This document shows, piece by piece, positions 28,178-39,170 of a DNA stretch of 64,000 nt. Origin of the DNA: Limnephilus marmoratus. Taxonomy: Eukaryota > Arthropoda > Insecta > Trichoptera > Limnephilidae. Positions within the stretch are counted from its first letter, which is position 1; each line of letters begins with the position of its first letter. Under the pieces are notes generated by a model, which saw only the letters and a program-made list of their open reading frames with translations, searched no databases and had not been told where the DNA came from. The position numbers and the translations under genes were made by a program. The stretch lies in NCBI GenBank assembly GCA_917880885.1, contig OU862915.1, forward strand, positions 41,934,176 through 41,998,175, given 5' to 3'.

Positions 28178-28205
28178 GTTTCTCTGGCGCACCCCGTATA
28201 ATTGT

Positions 28206-28925
28206 TTAAAAGCGTTCAACCATCCAGCGGACGAAAACCCACATTTCGTCGAAAGTTGTTCTTACGATCGTGTAGGGCGGTTACAATGAGAAAGATTAAT
28301 TATTCTCCGTACCAGCTTTTTTAAATTATAACTCAATATCGAATTTATTTCAATCCAAATTAGCTTTAATTTATACCTTCATCCAAAAATGCTGAAAGGC
28401 GTGATGATAAAACTATTAAAATAATGTACTTTTTGTAATTATTTTTTGATTATAAGTATTTATCATTTTTCAATAATGTCTAAATTTAATATGAATGTAA
28501 AAAAAAATCTGAAATATATTAGTTTGTAAGTGCGCAAATAATTACTAATGGACCAATTTTCGTCAAGAAACACATGTACGTACATATTTTTTAATGATTT
28601 TATTGAAACTAAAATTAAAATTCTAAAACACGCGTTTGCTAGATAATGTATTAATTTATTTTTCTGCATGATTATATTATTTGAAATGGGTGTGGTATAA
28701 TACAAAATCTTTTTTGAAAATTTAACAAATCTGCCAACGACCTATGGAATAACCTTTTTATACTAAAAATTTAAAAAAAATCTCAAAATTTATTACATGC
28801 GAATGCTAGATAAAAGAACAATATTTTGAAATCCATTTATAATTTTTTGTGAAAAAGAGTCAATTCGTCTAAAATCTGATTTGAAAATGACATATTTCTG
28901 GTTTTCTCTCGTAATGCCCTCTTAA
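28206..28925 (-). mobile_element. TTAA element family 1, copy 2
   Basis: The copy is bounded by TTAA at 28206 and 28922 and lies in reverse orientation to 15052-15710, matching it along its length (TTCGTCGAAAGTTGTTCTTA, CATGTACGTACAT, CCAACGACCTATGG). It starts 10 bp beyond the mariner-like element. No ORF. Confidence 0.75.
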
Positions 28926-29199
28926 TAGATAATACAGACTGATTTCTGATCTTAAGTGATTTTTGCAAAAAAATAGTAAATAATATCCAAATTGTCAAAT
29001 ATAAGTAACTTAACAATAAAAAAGTATTTTATTTTATTAATATATATTTAAATTGTACAATAAATACTATTTTCGATCTCAAAATTTTCATGGATCTCAA
29101 TATATAAACATTTAAAGTAACAGGCCACCCAGGTCCCCACGACAGAGTATACGTAAAAAAATAACGTCAGCAGTTAAAGGTTAAATAAAAAATATAGCA
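28926..29199. other. no gene recognised
   Basis: AT-rich spacer. Confidence 0.4.
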
Positions 29200-29580
29200 C
29201 ATCTTTGAAAAACAAAGGGTGATGTGTGTTTTATGTGGCTGTGGATTTCGAAGGACCTTGAGATGTGTTTTTATGTGTTGTGTAAACTGTGTGAAATGTA
29301 TGTGAAATACCACTGTACATTGTAACAGATTGAAATTATAATGTGAAGTATTTAAGCACCCAATAATTATTAAGTTGGTGGCTTGGTGGCTACGCATCAA
29401 TTCAAATTGAAATTTGAATTCCTTATTGGAAATATTCTTTGAACAAATGAAATCCAGCAGTTCTTTTGTTGCCCAAAACACACTACGAGCAAGAGAATTT
29501 TTCATCGAGAGTTGAGTAGGCAGTCAGAGGGTCCAGATGTTTGTTTCGACGAGAGAAGACACATACCTACTTCGGTGAAA
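29200..29580 (-). repeat. dispersed repeat, possible Penelope-like N-terminal remnant
   Basis: This matches 38925-39170 in reverse. Shared blocks (minus strand here) are GTGTCTTCTCTCGTCG, GATGAAAAATTCTCTT, GTTTTGGGCAA, CATTTGTTCAAAG, AATTTCAATTTGA, CCACCAACTTAAT and ATTGGGTGCTTA. A 112-codon minus frame (29505-29167) spans most of it. In the other copy this segment directly follows a Penelope-like end, so it may be internal sequence of that element. I cannot confirm the protein family. Confidence 0.45.
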
Positions 29581-30504
29581 TCGCCATTACCTGTGAGCTA
29601 TTACTTCGGTTAGTTTGGAGATTATTGATTTACCATTTAATTCTGTTCTATTTGAATTGGCGCCCCCTCCCTCCCTTTGTAGTAATTTTAACATCTTTAG
29701 CTCATTTTTAAAACACGACAAGTTATCGATTCATTTATTAGTTTTCTAACTATTTAGTTTCTTTTTTTAAAGGCTAAACACGACCCTGAGTTTTTAATGT
29801 ATTAGAATATTATTATTTCTTTAGAGTCTCATGTTCTGATTTTATTATTATTTAATTGTTGCCACAACTCTTTTATTTATATGGCTATAATGACTTTTTA
29901 AGTGTTACACTCATTGTACTTATTCATTTACCAGTATCACAACATTTAGAGAGATTGTACATGAAGGAAAGTAGAAAAAATCGAATTACTGCGCTGGCAC
30001 TTCCTTCTGTCTCGGCTGGGATTATTCATGCACTGATATGACTAGGTATATAAGTCGTAGTTACTTGCGATATTTGGGATTTGGTTTGCGGATGCGGTAA
30101 GCGATAAGCGGTATTGGAATACAGATGTTTATGCGGAGAAGGTCGATGAAAGACTGAGGTGGGTAATGAGCAAAACGACAGGTATGTAGGGATGGGTAGG
30201 AAGGAACATATGACAATACTAACCACAAGTACAAAGTCTATGGTCTATGGAAAAGTGTGTATTGTATAAATGCCCAAAAAAAAGGGTAAACTAATATTTA
30301 GGGATCAGTTATGGAAAAGTTTTTTTCCTTATTTAACATATGGTTAGGCAATTTAATTAACATTCGCGGTGTAGCAGACAAAAAAGCTGAAGAATAATGG
30401 GATATGCGTTGTTCTTGTATCAGAAAATCATAATTTTTTTTCAACTTTCTTCAAATAATAAAACAAAACTAATTATAAGTGCATTAATAATAATAACGTT
30501 ATTC
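29581..30504. other. no gene recognised
   Basis: AT-rich; open frames here are short and without motifs. Confidence 0.4.
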
Positions 30505-30600
30505 TCGATTTCATATTTTCATGTTGCGCCACCTACTTCTTTAGCTACTTTTTGGATAGCGTCACAGTGCCCATCATCAGGGCAGATGTGTTTGATGTTT
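30505..30600 (-). repeat. Penelope-like end, dead hammerhead
   Basis: On the minus strand it reads CATCTGCCCTGATGATGGGC, then CTATCCAAAAAGTAGCTAAAG and GTAGGTGGCGCAACATG, clearly the 7636-7770 family. CTGATGA survives, but the GAAAC box and one stem II strand have decayed. Confidence 0.55.
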
Positions 30601-31114
30601 TGGATGGTTTGCAACACACATTGATCAAAATTGCAATGGGAAAAATTGTTTAAAATTATATAAACAATTTATTTGTTAACTGGAACATCAGTAGCGACCC
30701 ATTTTTTCAGGAATCAACCATCTCCACCAAATTTGGAAGTTCTCTACACCCCTTTGTTCTTTTGATTTGCTAGTGAGATTTTGTATCTTCACAAAATCCA
30801 GGACATAATTTAAGAAGAAAAACTATGTTTTGATTACCGATGTCAACATGTTACCATACGAAAAAGAATTTGGATGATTTTTATTTGCCCTCTCGTAATA
30901 TAAAAGAAAACATACCGCCAAGTGTCAAAAATCGTTAAAGACAAGAACCTAGCATGTAAGAAAAGATTTTCGGAAACCCAATTTAGTATACGGTGAAAGA
31001 GACGTTTTCAATTTGCAGTATATTTTGGTTATTTAGAGATGCAAACCAAAACATGTTCTGTTTTCATGCGGATCGATACAATAATGAAAATATAATCTAC
31101 AAATGTGTTCTATA
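30601..31114. other. no gene recognised
   Basis: Nothing recognised. Confidence 0.4.
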
Positions 31115-31440
31115 TTTTTTCCTTACGTTAACTCCACACAGGAGACTCTGATGAAAATACTTTCCTTCTTTCTTTGAGGATGTTGTGTGGAGGGTCTTTC
31201 AGGAAAGTAAGTAAAGGAAGTTTTGGGAATGAAAAGGGTGTACGGGGCTGAGGGGTAGGTAGGAATCTGGGATCACCTGTCCAGAAATGACGGACGTGCA
31301 AATCCACCTCTCTCACTGCGGTGCAAGGCGATATTCTCAGAGAGTCCTGCGGGATAGGTTAGAGGGATTTCATCAACCGGTCTCTCCCGATCCGGCCTGC
31401 CACTAAGACCCAGATAAACCTCACCCCTGCAAAGTCACCA
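31115..31440 (-). mobile_element. SINE-like retroposon, copy B
   Basis: This is a near full-length minus copy, ending at 31115 with the A-run (as T's). The 3' hairpin outer stem is intact (CTCCACACA at 31132 against TGTGTGGAG near 31185). It continues through the conserved body to GGTGACTTTGCAGGGG at the 5' end (about 31440). Confidence 0.7.
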
Positions 31441-31455
31441 AACGACTCACGTGGG

Positions 31456-31545
31456 TTTTTTTTTAAAAACTCCATACATTAGGCCCTGAGGAAAATATTT
31501 TCCATCAGGGCAGATGTCAGTTTTGGGGATGCTGTGTGGAGATTT
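31456..31545 (-). mobile_element. SINE/LINE 3' tail fragment
   Basis: The truncated tail has GGCCCTGAGG, a CATCAGGGC partner and TGTGTGGAG, with an A-run (as T's) on its 3' side. It lies 15 bp from copy B. Confidence 0.55.
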
Positions 31546-32049
31546 CGTGATTTGGAAAAAAAATAAAACAAAGGGTTCATATTTTATATTTTGTACCAAA
31601 CTTATTTTTCGTTCCATAACTGCAGTACAGTTCATAATTTTTTTTTTTTTAAACTTATGTGGTGTGTTGGTTAAATACATAAAAGGGAAAAAAAACACTT
31701 TTTCTGGATAAAATCAGAATTCTTGTTGAATTACTTGTATAAAATTGAATTTTTTTTTTTTTCAGTTATTCGCATTTTTTAATAATAAACAAACGTTAAG
31801 AGGTTAAATTACCGAAAAAAAATTATTAAATTAAAAAAAAAAAATAGTTTTAGGTTTGTTTGTAGATTTTCAATGCATTTTAGCGGGCTAATAACCATTT
31901 AAAAAAAATTAAATTAAATGCAGTTCTCATTTTCTTTGTAAGACGCAACTTTTGGACCCCTGGCGTTTCTGAATTCAATAGTTGATATAATTGACACACC
32001 CTATTATATGCGCCTCACAACTTATACCAACTTTTGATTTAATAATTAA
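31546..32049. other. no gene recognised
   Basis: Many A and T runs; nothing recognised. Confidence 0.4.
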
Positions 32050-32424
32050 TTTTAACAATTAGATATTATAAGCAATAATTATCAGCCTGAAACACTCATC
32101 TACATTGAAAACATCTTCCGAGAAAAGATACTTGCCGCCAATGTGACAACGGGAATTTGTCTCGACGCCACCTAGCGAGAGATTTAGCACTAATAATGCC
32201 TCTCTCACAAAAATAAAGTTGGTTGTTTTCAGGTGGAAAAATGTAATAAACAGTAATTGTAGAATGAAACACTAGTATATATTGAATTATTTGGCGGGTA
32301 TTAGATAAGCCGCCATAGCTCAGTGGTGAGAGCACCTGACCGGCAATCAGAAGGACACGGGTTCATGTTCCGTTGGCGGCAAGTATCTTTTCTGATAATT
32401 ATTGCGTATAATAATTGTTACCCT
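32050..32424. repeat. inverted repeat enclosing tRNA-like sequence
   Basis: Left (32050-32152) and right (about 32370-32424) ends share GCAATAATTATCAG and AAAAGATACTTGCCGCCAA in inverted orientation. The left side has a ~37-bp insert between these two blocks. The left copy continues into a badly decayed relative of the tRNA-like sequence, so two SINE-like units may lie in opposite orientation. Confidence 0.5.
32309..32381 (+). tRNA. tRNA-like sequence, GGC in the anticodon position; probable SINE head or pseudogene
   Basis: The 73 bases fold as a cloverleaf: acceptor GCCGCCA/TGGCGGC (7 pairs), D stem GCTC/GAGC, anticodon stem CCTGA/TCAGA with one mismatch, loop CCGGCAA, T stem ACGGG/TCCGT, T loop TTCATGT, then discriminator A. 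Position 33 is C instead of the universal U, and the T loop lacks A58, so a working tRNA-Ala is unlikely. Flanking inverted repeats suggest a mobile SINE head. Confidence 0.4.
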
Positions 32425-32974
32425 TTGTGCTAAGCATAAAAATCTTGTCTTAAACGTTAGTTTATCAATTAAAAGATAATAATTAACTTTAACTTTTCTA
32501 TTTTCCAGCGCTTAGCTTTGTTGTCTGTGATATTTGGTTCCGGAATTCAGATTAGAAACGGGAACGCAGAAGTTTAGAGATAAATGAATATACGAGGTAG
32601 AAGAGATAAAATGGGGTGGCTTTGATCAGTTTGAAACTTTAAAATTAAATAAATAAAAAAAATTGTGTGGTTAACTCAACAGAAGTTAAATACAAAGTAA
32701 TTGCCAAAGCACCATCTACAGAACCTAACAAAGGAGTAAAACTTGAGCCGGCTGTTAATGTGAGAAAATCAACAATTCAGAGAGTGGTTTCCAGGAACCA
32801 AGAGACGTTTGAGCTTTGGACTCTGAATAAATTGTCCCTTCCTTCCAACTGCCAAGATTTGCAACGGTCGGACTTGGCTCTAGACTTTGCCTACGCTACT
32901 TTACTTGGTCTTTGTGTTTCAACTTAAATTGGATAGCACCTTGACTTTTTGATACGGTCTTTTTAATATAACTA
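32425..32974. other. no gene recognised
   Basis: An 86-codon frame at 32667-32927 begins with GTG and matches nothing I know; I do not call it a gene. Confidence 0.35.
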
Positions 32975-33137
32975 GTATGTAGTTCTGTGAACAGTGGTCT
33001 TCGTGGAATGTTAATTTCTTCGACTTGACAGCTCGCAATGCTTTTGAGCTCTGGCGGAATAAAAAATAACTATCAAACACGGCTATAATCTCGACAGGAT
33101 TAGAACACGGAACATGCATCCAAATTTAACAAATAAT
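32975..33137 (+). repeat. dispersed repeat, copy 2 of 2
   Basis: This is the partner of 6690-6862, in the same orientation, and is again followed by the tRNA-derived SINE. Confidence 0.5.
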
Positions 33138-33495
33138 ATCCGAAGGTTGCGGGATCGATTTTCGACGTGCGCAAATAAATTATATTTGATTAGTTTCTGT
33201 GTAATTAATTCATTAAAATATATGTACTTACTTAGTACATTTGTGGCACGTTCCAGATTCGAAAAAACTCTCAATATCGCCCAGGTGTAAGATCACCATT
33301 TAGAATTGATCCGTTGCTTGACATGGCTTTAGCCGTGTTTGGTGAACAAATGTGAATAGCAAGATACTTCTCTACCTTCCTCTTCCTCATCTCCTTGCCC
33401 TCCTCACTAACTTCACTACAACATACCCTAATTGATAATGCCATAGTCTCACTGACTTTAAACGGGAGCAACTGGAACTGTTGTGAGAAATTCAC
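33138..33495 (+). mobile_element. tRNA-derived SINE, nearly full copy
   Basis: It starts in a decayed head (GGTTGCGGGATCGATTTTCG, then TGCGCAAATAAATT) and continues through TTCCAGA, TATCGCCCAGGTGTAAGA, GGCTTTAGCCGTGTTTGGTG, CTTCCTCTTCC and CATAGTCTCACTGA. It meets a minus-strand SINE-like copy tail to tail at 33495-33497. Confidence 0.7.
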
Positions 33496-33496
33496 A

Positions 33497-33851
33497 TAAA
33501 AAACAAACGCAGGAGGCCCTGCGAAAAAATCCCCTGAGGGCTTATGTTATCTTTGGGAAGCTGTGTGGAGGGTCTTTTTAGAAAAAAAGAGAGAAAGATT
33601 TGAGAAATAGGTCTGAGGGGTAGGTAGGAATCGGGGGTTCGGTGTGTCCAGGAGTAACGGACGAATGTATCCCACTTGTGAAATTCCACTGCGGGGATAG
33701 GTCGAGAAAATCCGGCTGGGGATTTCAAAAGATCTCCCTCTACCGGTCTCTCCCATTCCGGCATGGCATGCAGTAAGGTCGCAAAAGCATCTGCCACCAA
33801 GACCTAAACAAACCTCTTCCCATGAACCCGGGCACCTCCACAAAATCACCA
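33497..33851 (-). mobile_element. SINE-like retroposon, copy C
   Basis: This is a near full-length minus copy. It has the tail at 33497, the body with GGGGTAGGTAGGAATC and CCGGTCTCTCCCATTCCGG (plus-strand reading), and the 5' end TGGTGATTTTGTGGAGG near 33851. The shared hairpin is partly decayed. Confidence 0.65.
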
Positions 33852-34533
33852 ATCGTTGCGAACCTCACACACTCAAGTCACTTATAATATGGTAGCGGTG
33901 TTGGTTAACCAATTAATGGTTCCTGGGGCAGCGGTACCCATTCCGCCTCCCAAATTATTCAAAAATATCTTCGAGAGCAGTCAAAAGTCTGTAATTTCTC
34001 GTCCGATCAACTGGAAATCAAACTGTACACTGGGAACGAATAAAAGATATTTCCTTCAAAACAGTTTTCTAAGTGAAAACTTCTTTAGCAACATTGTGAT
34101 TTAAAACTCGATGAAACAAAAATAGCGAAACTAAAAAGAGACCAACACATGCATTCATAGAATTTAACCTGCGAGAGAATGAGATAGTGTAATCGATCTC
34201 CTCTTTGTGCGGTGCTACATAGTCTCCCCAATCTTGTCTACTTTAGTTTTCTGAAGGTTTCACTTCTACTTTATGTGGTCCCCAAACTTCAAATAATTTT
34301 ATATTTGTAAAATGTGTGTAGTTTTGGAATATCGTTTGGAATACAGTGTCTGTCCTTAGTATTATAGTCCAGTACAAAATACCGCATCCCACAAATAACG
34401 TTCCCAGCCGTAACATTATTGTTGTCATGTCCGTTATACGCATCTCCTGTACGATGACTACAGCGACCAGTGACGTGCCAGATTAATTCCCACATTAAAA
34501 TATTATGTACATGAAAAATGAATACAGAAATCA
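33852..34533. other. no gene recognised
   Basis: Several 60-100 codon frames, none with a recognisable motif. Confidence 0.35.
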
Positions 34534-34934
34534 TTAAGGCGCCGCTACCCGAATTTCTACCGATTTCTTACACATCTTCCTTAAACATCTGAAGTTTTTA
34601 AGCTCTTAAAAAAATACATGTTATTTTTGAAGATATTATCTAGATGCGTTCCACGCCGAAACGGAAATTATATAAAATTTCCTCGATAGAAAAAAATCGC
34701 AAAGTATGCCATGAAAATTAATATAAACAAGTTTGTTTCAGTTATTTTACAATGCAAAGTTGTGAAAAAATTCACATTGTTTCTTTAAATGATACTTGAT
34801 ACCTTTCACCAGATTTTTGCTCTATTTTAAACGAGTTGTGTTTTATTAAACATTTTCACAATTTTTGCGCTCATACATTCGTAATTTCATATCTCTCCAT
34901 CTTCTTCTTTTTGATCCCGGTTGCGGCGCCTTAA
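34534..34934 (+). mobile_element. TTAA element family 2, copy 2
   Basis: The copy is bounded by TTAA at 34534 and 34931, with ends TTAAGGCGCCGCTACCCG and CGGTTGCGGCGCCTTAA as inverted repeats. The interior matches 23825-24259 with ~35 bp deleted near the right end. No ORF. Confidence 0.7.
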
Positions 34935-36319
34935 GAAACAATATTATCTACAAGAAAACTTTGGCGGAAGTCAAATTGACAGGCTATATGTAGGGACCTA
35001 TCGATTTTACGTATCCTACGTTTATGATTTTCACTTGGTTTCAATCTTCGTAAATAATAATGTTTTCATTTATTTCAATTTGTAGAACCCCATTTAAAAT
35101 TGTCTTTTTTATGGAAATTATTATTATTTTAACTAGCAAAAAAACAGTTTTTTTTTGCTAGGTGATAATTATTATGCTTGTTTCGCCCGAAGGCGTTTTC
35201 ACGGTTCGTGACAGTTTTGTTTGAAAATTATACTGTTTGGAGGAAATGTGAACAGGAATCAGTAACATTTAAAAAAAAAAACAAACAATTATTTTGTAAA
35301 TTAGTTTACCGGGTGGGAGGGGTGGGGGGGTGGGTATTTACGGCGTACGCCGTAAGAGAGAAAGAGATACATTTAGTTCGTAGTGTTCATCCACGGACAA
35401 CAAGCTAATGAAGACTATTTTTCGGATTCAAATGAATTTCATTGTTAGCATCAAAAGTGAAAATGCCAGGAAAATTCACAGGTTTTTTTTTAACTATTTT
35501 TAAGCATTTACGGAGGTATTAAAAAATCGAAAATGCTGGATGGATCTTGGCGCCAAGAAAATCGATCTTTACTTGACTTCACAAATTATATACATTTTTC
35601 CTAAAAAAAGTATTTATTTAACCCACTCTTTACGGTGTGCTTACGAAATGGCTTACCTTAAAATTAAAAAAATATACAATGGAACAATATAAATGCCTTG
35701 TAGAACAACAGTGCACACTTCTAAAACCACCTATTTTAGCGAAACAATAAACTTCGTACAGCACGCGATAGGTAGTGCAGCAATAAAGTATCCAAACTTT
35801 TACCACCTGGTGTGAGAAAATTTTCTGTTAAAAACCCAAACATAATAAACACATAAATTACTTTCCACGGCACGCCACTGCTCCTTGTCAAATGGTGTAC
35901 ATTCACGGTATTCTGTGATAGCCCTAACAACATGCATGTATATTATAATAATATATTATGTCATCTGTCAGTTTGTGTTGTAGCCCGAGGGTGCTGAGGG
36001 TGTAGGTCGGAAGGGGGTGGGAAGAGGTCGGGTACAAAAGGCTTGAAACTGGCTATCAAATGGTCTGAAAGCTCTTCAATTTTCGTTTGATATGACTTTT
36101 TTAATTTCATTTCGAGTTGTCAAATGAAGAATTTTATTATTCTTGTTCCTACTGATGTATTGTTATTTGTTTGAGTTTGAACATGTAAATAACTTTGATG
36201 AGTAATTAAACAGCGTAAATAATGCCCGGAACAACCTGAAATATGCGCTTTTAAATGCAAATTAACTAAAATGATTTTCATATAGTTTTATGATGATTTT
36301 ATTAGAATGATATTATATC
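34935..36319. other. no gene recognised
   Basis: AT-rich with a G-rich patch near 35315-35335 and another at 35985-36030; no credible gene or element. Confidence 0.4.
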
Positions 36320-37182
36320 GGCCTCCGTGGTGGAGGGTTAAGGCACTTGACTCGCAATCCAAAGGTCGCGGTATCGAATCCCGGCGTGCGCAAATAAATT
36401 TATTGTGCCATTTGTGTTTTTTCACAATAAAATCATTAAAAATTATATATTGTACTAGCGAGTTCCCAGCATGCGTTAATAAAGATATTTTTTTCCCTAC
36501 GTGTCCTTTCCCTTTCGTCCCGTTCCCCTTCTGCCTCCTCTTCCTCTCCCGCATCCCCTTCCCCTCACGCGGTCCCACTCTGCCTTCTCCGCCTTCCCTC
36601 TCCCCACTCCCCTCTCCCGCTTCCACCGTCCCACGAGTTCCCCTACCCCTTCCGCATTCCATAAATTCAGTCCCGGTACATTCATTTTTCAAACAGCTCG
36701 AATGTCACCAATTGCAATTTTCTTAAACAAATTTCATAATTCCAGAGCCCACCAGTATATATACATAGAAACCTTCGTGGATGTGCTCTTAACAACTCAC
36801 CAAAGTTTCATCGCAATCGGATGAATGATTTAGCAATGCATAATTTCATGATGCCATAGCTCACTATTGTATATAGAAACCATCGCGGGCATGCGCACAT
36901 CAAATTCTTAAAGATTCATGCCAATCGGATGAACGGTTAGCAATGCATAATGCAGAGTGGAAGTTACTCTCAGTATGGCCCTGGTTGAATGTTGCTTAAA
37001 ATGGCTTTAGCCGTGTTTGGTGACCAGATCTGAATAGCCGGGTACTTCCCCATCATCCTCTCCCTCATCTCATTTCCCTTCCCACTACCTTTAGCCACAC
37101 AACATACCCCAAATGGGGATGCCATAGTCTCAATGGCTCCAGATGGTAGCAGCTGAGACTATTGAGTTATTCATATAAAAAA
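36320..37182 (+). mobile_element. tRNA-derived SINE interrupted by a ~510-bp insertion
   Basis: The head at 36320 reads GGCCTCCGTGGTGGAGGGTT with a B-box-like GGTATCGAATCCC and then GTGCGCAAATAAATTTATT. The body stops near 36446 and resumes near 36956 (GAGTGGAAG, then GGCTTTAGCCGTGTTTGGTG, ACAACATACCCCAAATGGGG and CATAGTCTCAATGGC), ending at an A-run near 37176-37182. Comparison with 12839-13256 shows where the insert lies. Confidence 0.7.
36446..36955 (+). mobile_element. RTE-related-looking insertion with polypyrimidine tract
   Basis: It opens TACTAGCGAGTTCCCAGCAT, continues as a ~170-bp almost pure pyrimidine strand (about 36490-36660), and closes with a ~105-bp unit present twice (about 36742-36847 and 36855-36950), each containing TAGAAACC, AAGTTTCATCGCAATCGGAT or a variant, and TAGCAATGCATAA. 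Similar openings and closings occur in RTE-derived short elements; that family link is inferred. Confidence 0.5.
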
Positions 37183-38850
37183 GGAATAATTTTAATGTGG
37201 AATTCTGAATGTTGACGAAAATAAAAGGATTTTTACAAGTATCTACTTGATATAAAAAAAAATCATTGTACACTAACAGTAGAAAAAAAACACAATTATA
37301 AATATGTACTAATTGGTTTCAGCTATTTACATTCTATAATTTCTTACCTACCTACCCCTACCAAGCTGGTGTTAACTCTTCACCTTCTATTTTTGTTATG
37401 CACTGTAATTTTTGTTATTATTTTAGTACGTCATTTAAACCCTGCCCGGTTAGTATATAATATATTAGGTTAATTAAGACAATAAACTCAATCCGTTTAA
37501 AATTACACTTCTTTATAAATTATCTCTGAAAGAACCCAACATCTTGTCAAAGCAATTAGATGCTTATAAAGTTTGAAGAAACACTTTGAAAATATGGAAT
37601 ACAGTGGTTTTACTATAATACCCAGCGTCTTGTAATTAATTTTGAGCTGCTAATTTAGAAAACATCTCTTATTAATTATTTAGTGATTGGAAAACAACAC
37701 GAAACTTGGAAAAAATTTGCCTACTAGCGACATCTATAAATATTTGTGTGAAGTTAAATGGTACCTACTCTCGGTTTCAAAATATTTTAATATTATTGTT
37801 GTTTGCCATTTTGGGTTATTTTCCTGAAGCCGCCAAAAGATGTCACTAGTTATTAATTTATTATAAAATTACAAAAAATGTTTATGCGTAAAAACATTTA
37901 TTTCAATACGGTGAAAATAAAATAACACATTAAATTATTTAGTTTTTTGTGTTCTGGTTTGACTCTCTTCATACAGTACCGCTAAGGTAATGCATGAAAA
38001 TTATTTGCAGGTTTTGATCATCGCTATAAAGGAGTATTTCAGCGACATCTAGCGGAAGGTGAAAACTGTTAGTTGACATAAATATCAGGAAGGGAAAAGA
38101 ATTGCGCAAATTTCAGATAGAGTTTCCTAGTAAACCAACCACTCATAATTTTAATATTGTTATCGAAATCAACGTGCCGTTTTAGCAATATTCCAAGCAT
38201 GCGGAGGTCAAACAATATTCATCTTTTTACGGTGCTTCGACAATATTATTAGGGAGGGAACCCACCATTTTTATATAATGTACCTACTAATCACCAGTTA
38301 ACTGCCTATTTAGTTTCTACCGGCTGTTTTAAAAATATTGTTTGAAAATTTTGTTCATTATGTAGGTTATTTGTAGGTTTTTGTGGATTTTTCTCCCACC
38401 TTAATACTAGGCATATCCTTATGTTATTTTTAAACATTATTTAAATTAATTTTAAACGCTCTGATAGTCTTTTACAATATTATATCGCTCTTGGGGTGAT
38501 TTTTCAAAAAACGGCGCTCTACAAATTATCCAATTATTATTATAAATCTTGCACGGTAAATTGCATGTCACAGACAGCAAAAGTTGTGTACACAAATACG
38601 TGCAGATAATAAAAAAAACTTAAATACAAAAATCTTTTTTTAAAATGAACCCATTCCATTGGAGATATAAAGTTGCATTTACGTGTATATAATATATTTA
38701 AAAAATAGAGAAGTGAGCCGGAAAAAATAAGAAACTAACAAAAATTAATTTAAATTGCCGATGGCATAGAAATAACACGATAAGTTCAAAATATATAATT
38801 CACAAGTGAAAAATATAAAATATGTGCAATGAAAAAGTATTATAGTGATT
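37183..38850. other. no gene recognised
   Basis: 1.7 kb of AT-rich sequence. No element ends or ORFs of note, only scattered short words such as GACATCTA..GG. Confidence 0.45.
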
Positions 38851-39170
38851 CATTTTTGGGGTGTTATGCCGTGTTGCGTTACCTCTTTCTTTGGCCAACG
38901 TTTCGGATAGAGTTCCAGTGTCTGTCTGTATGTGTCTTCTCTCGTCGTAACAAACGTCCCGACTCTCCGACTTCCTATGTGGAATTGTTGATGAAAAATT
39001 CTCTTCTTCCTAAAGTATGTTTTGGGCAATAAAAGAAAAATAGGATTCCATTTGTTCAAAGTTTTATTTCCTTTTAAGAATCCGAATTTCAATTTGATTG
39101 ATAAGTACCCACCAACTTAATTATTGGGTGCTTACTTCGTAATGTAATTTCAAACTGTTACATTATGCAG
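38851..39170. repeat. Penelope-like end (minus) plus repeat shared with 29200-29580
   Basis: 38851-38930 on the minus strand reads ATCCGAAACGTTGGCC, AAAGAAAGAGGTAACGCAAC and ACGGCATAACACCCCAAAAA, which is the 7636 family with the CUGANGA box lost. The adjoining 38925-39170 matches 29200-29580 in reverse. The two parts together may represent the end and the first internal part of one element. Confidence 0.5.

Larger units (their letters stand above)
26788..28196 (+). mobile_element. mariner/Tc1-like element, deleted and carrying a LINE fragment
   Basis: The left inverted repeat GGTGCGCCAGAGAAACTTAC (26792-26811) and its perfect complement at about 28174-28193 continue inward to TTATTT/AAATAA (26 bp in all). 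TA dinucleotides flank both ends (26786-26787 and 28197-28198), the mariner/Tc1 target signature. Near the left end is ATGGAGCCACAGCACAC (about 26914), plausibly the original transposase start. The middle is occupied by a LINE fragment (27005-27665). The right part encodes the transposase C-terminus, with stops and a frameshift. It cannot encode an active transposase. Confidence 0.8.

Noticed and set aside
32667..32927. 86-codon open frame
   Set aside because: GTG start, no motif, no second copy and no convincing splice context.
36288..36824. Overlapping frames on both strands (134, 139 and 107 codons)
   Set aside because: They arise from the low-complexity pyrimidine tract, which has few stop codons in any frame.
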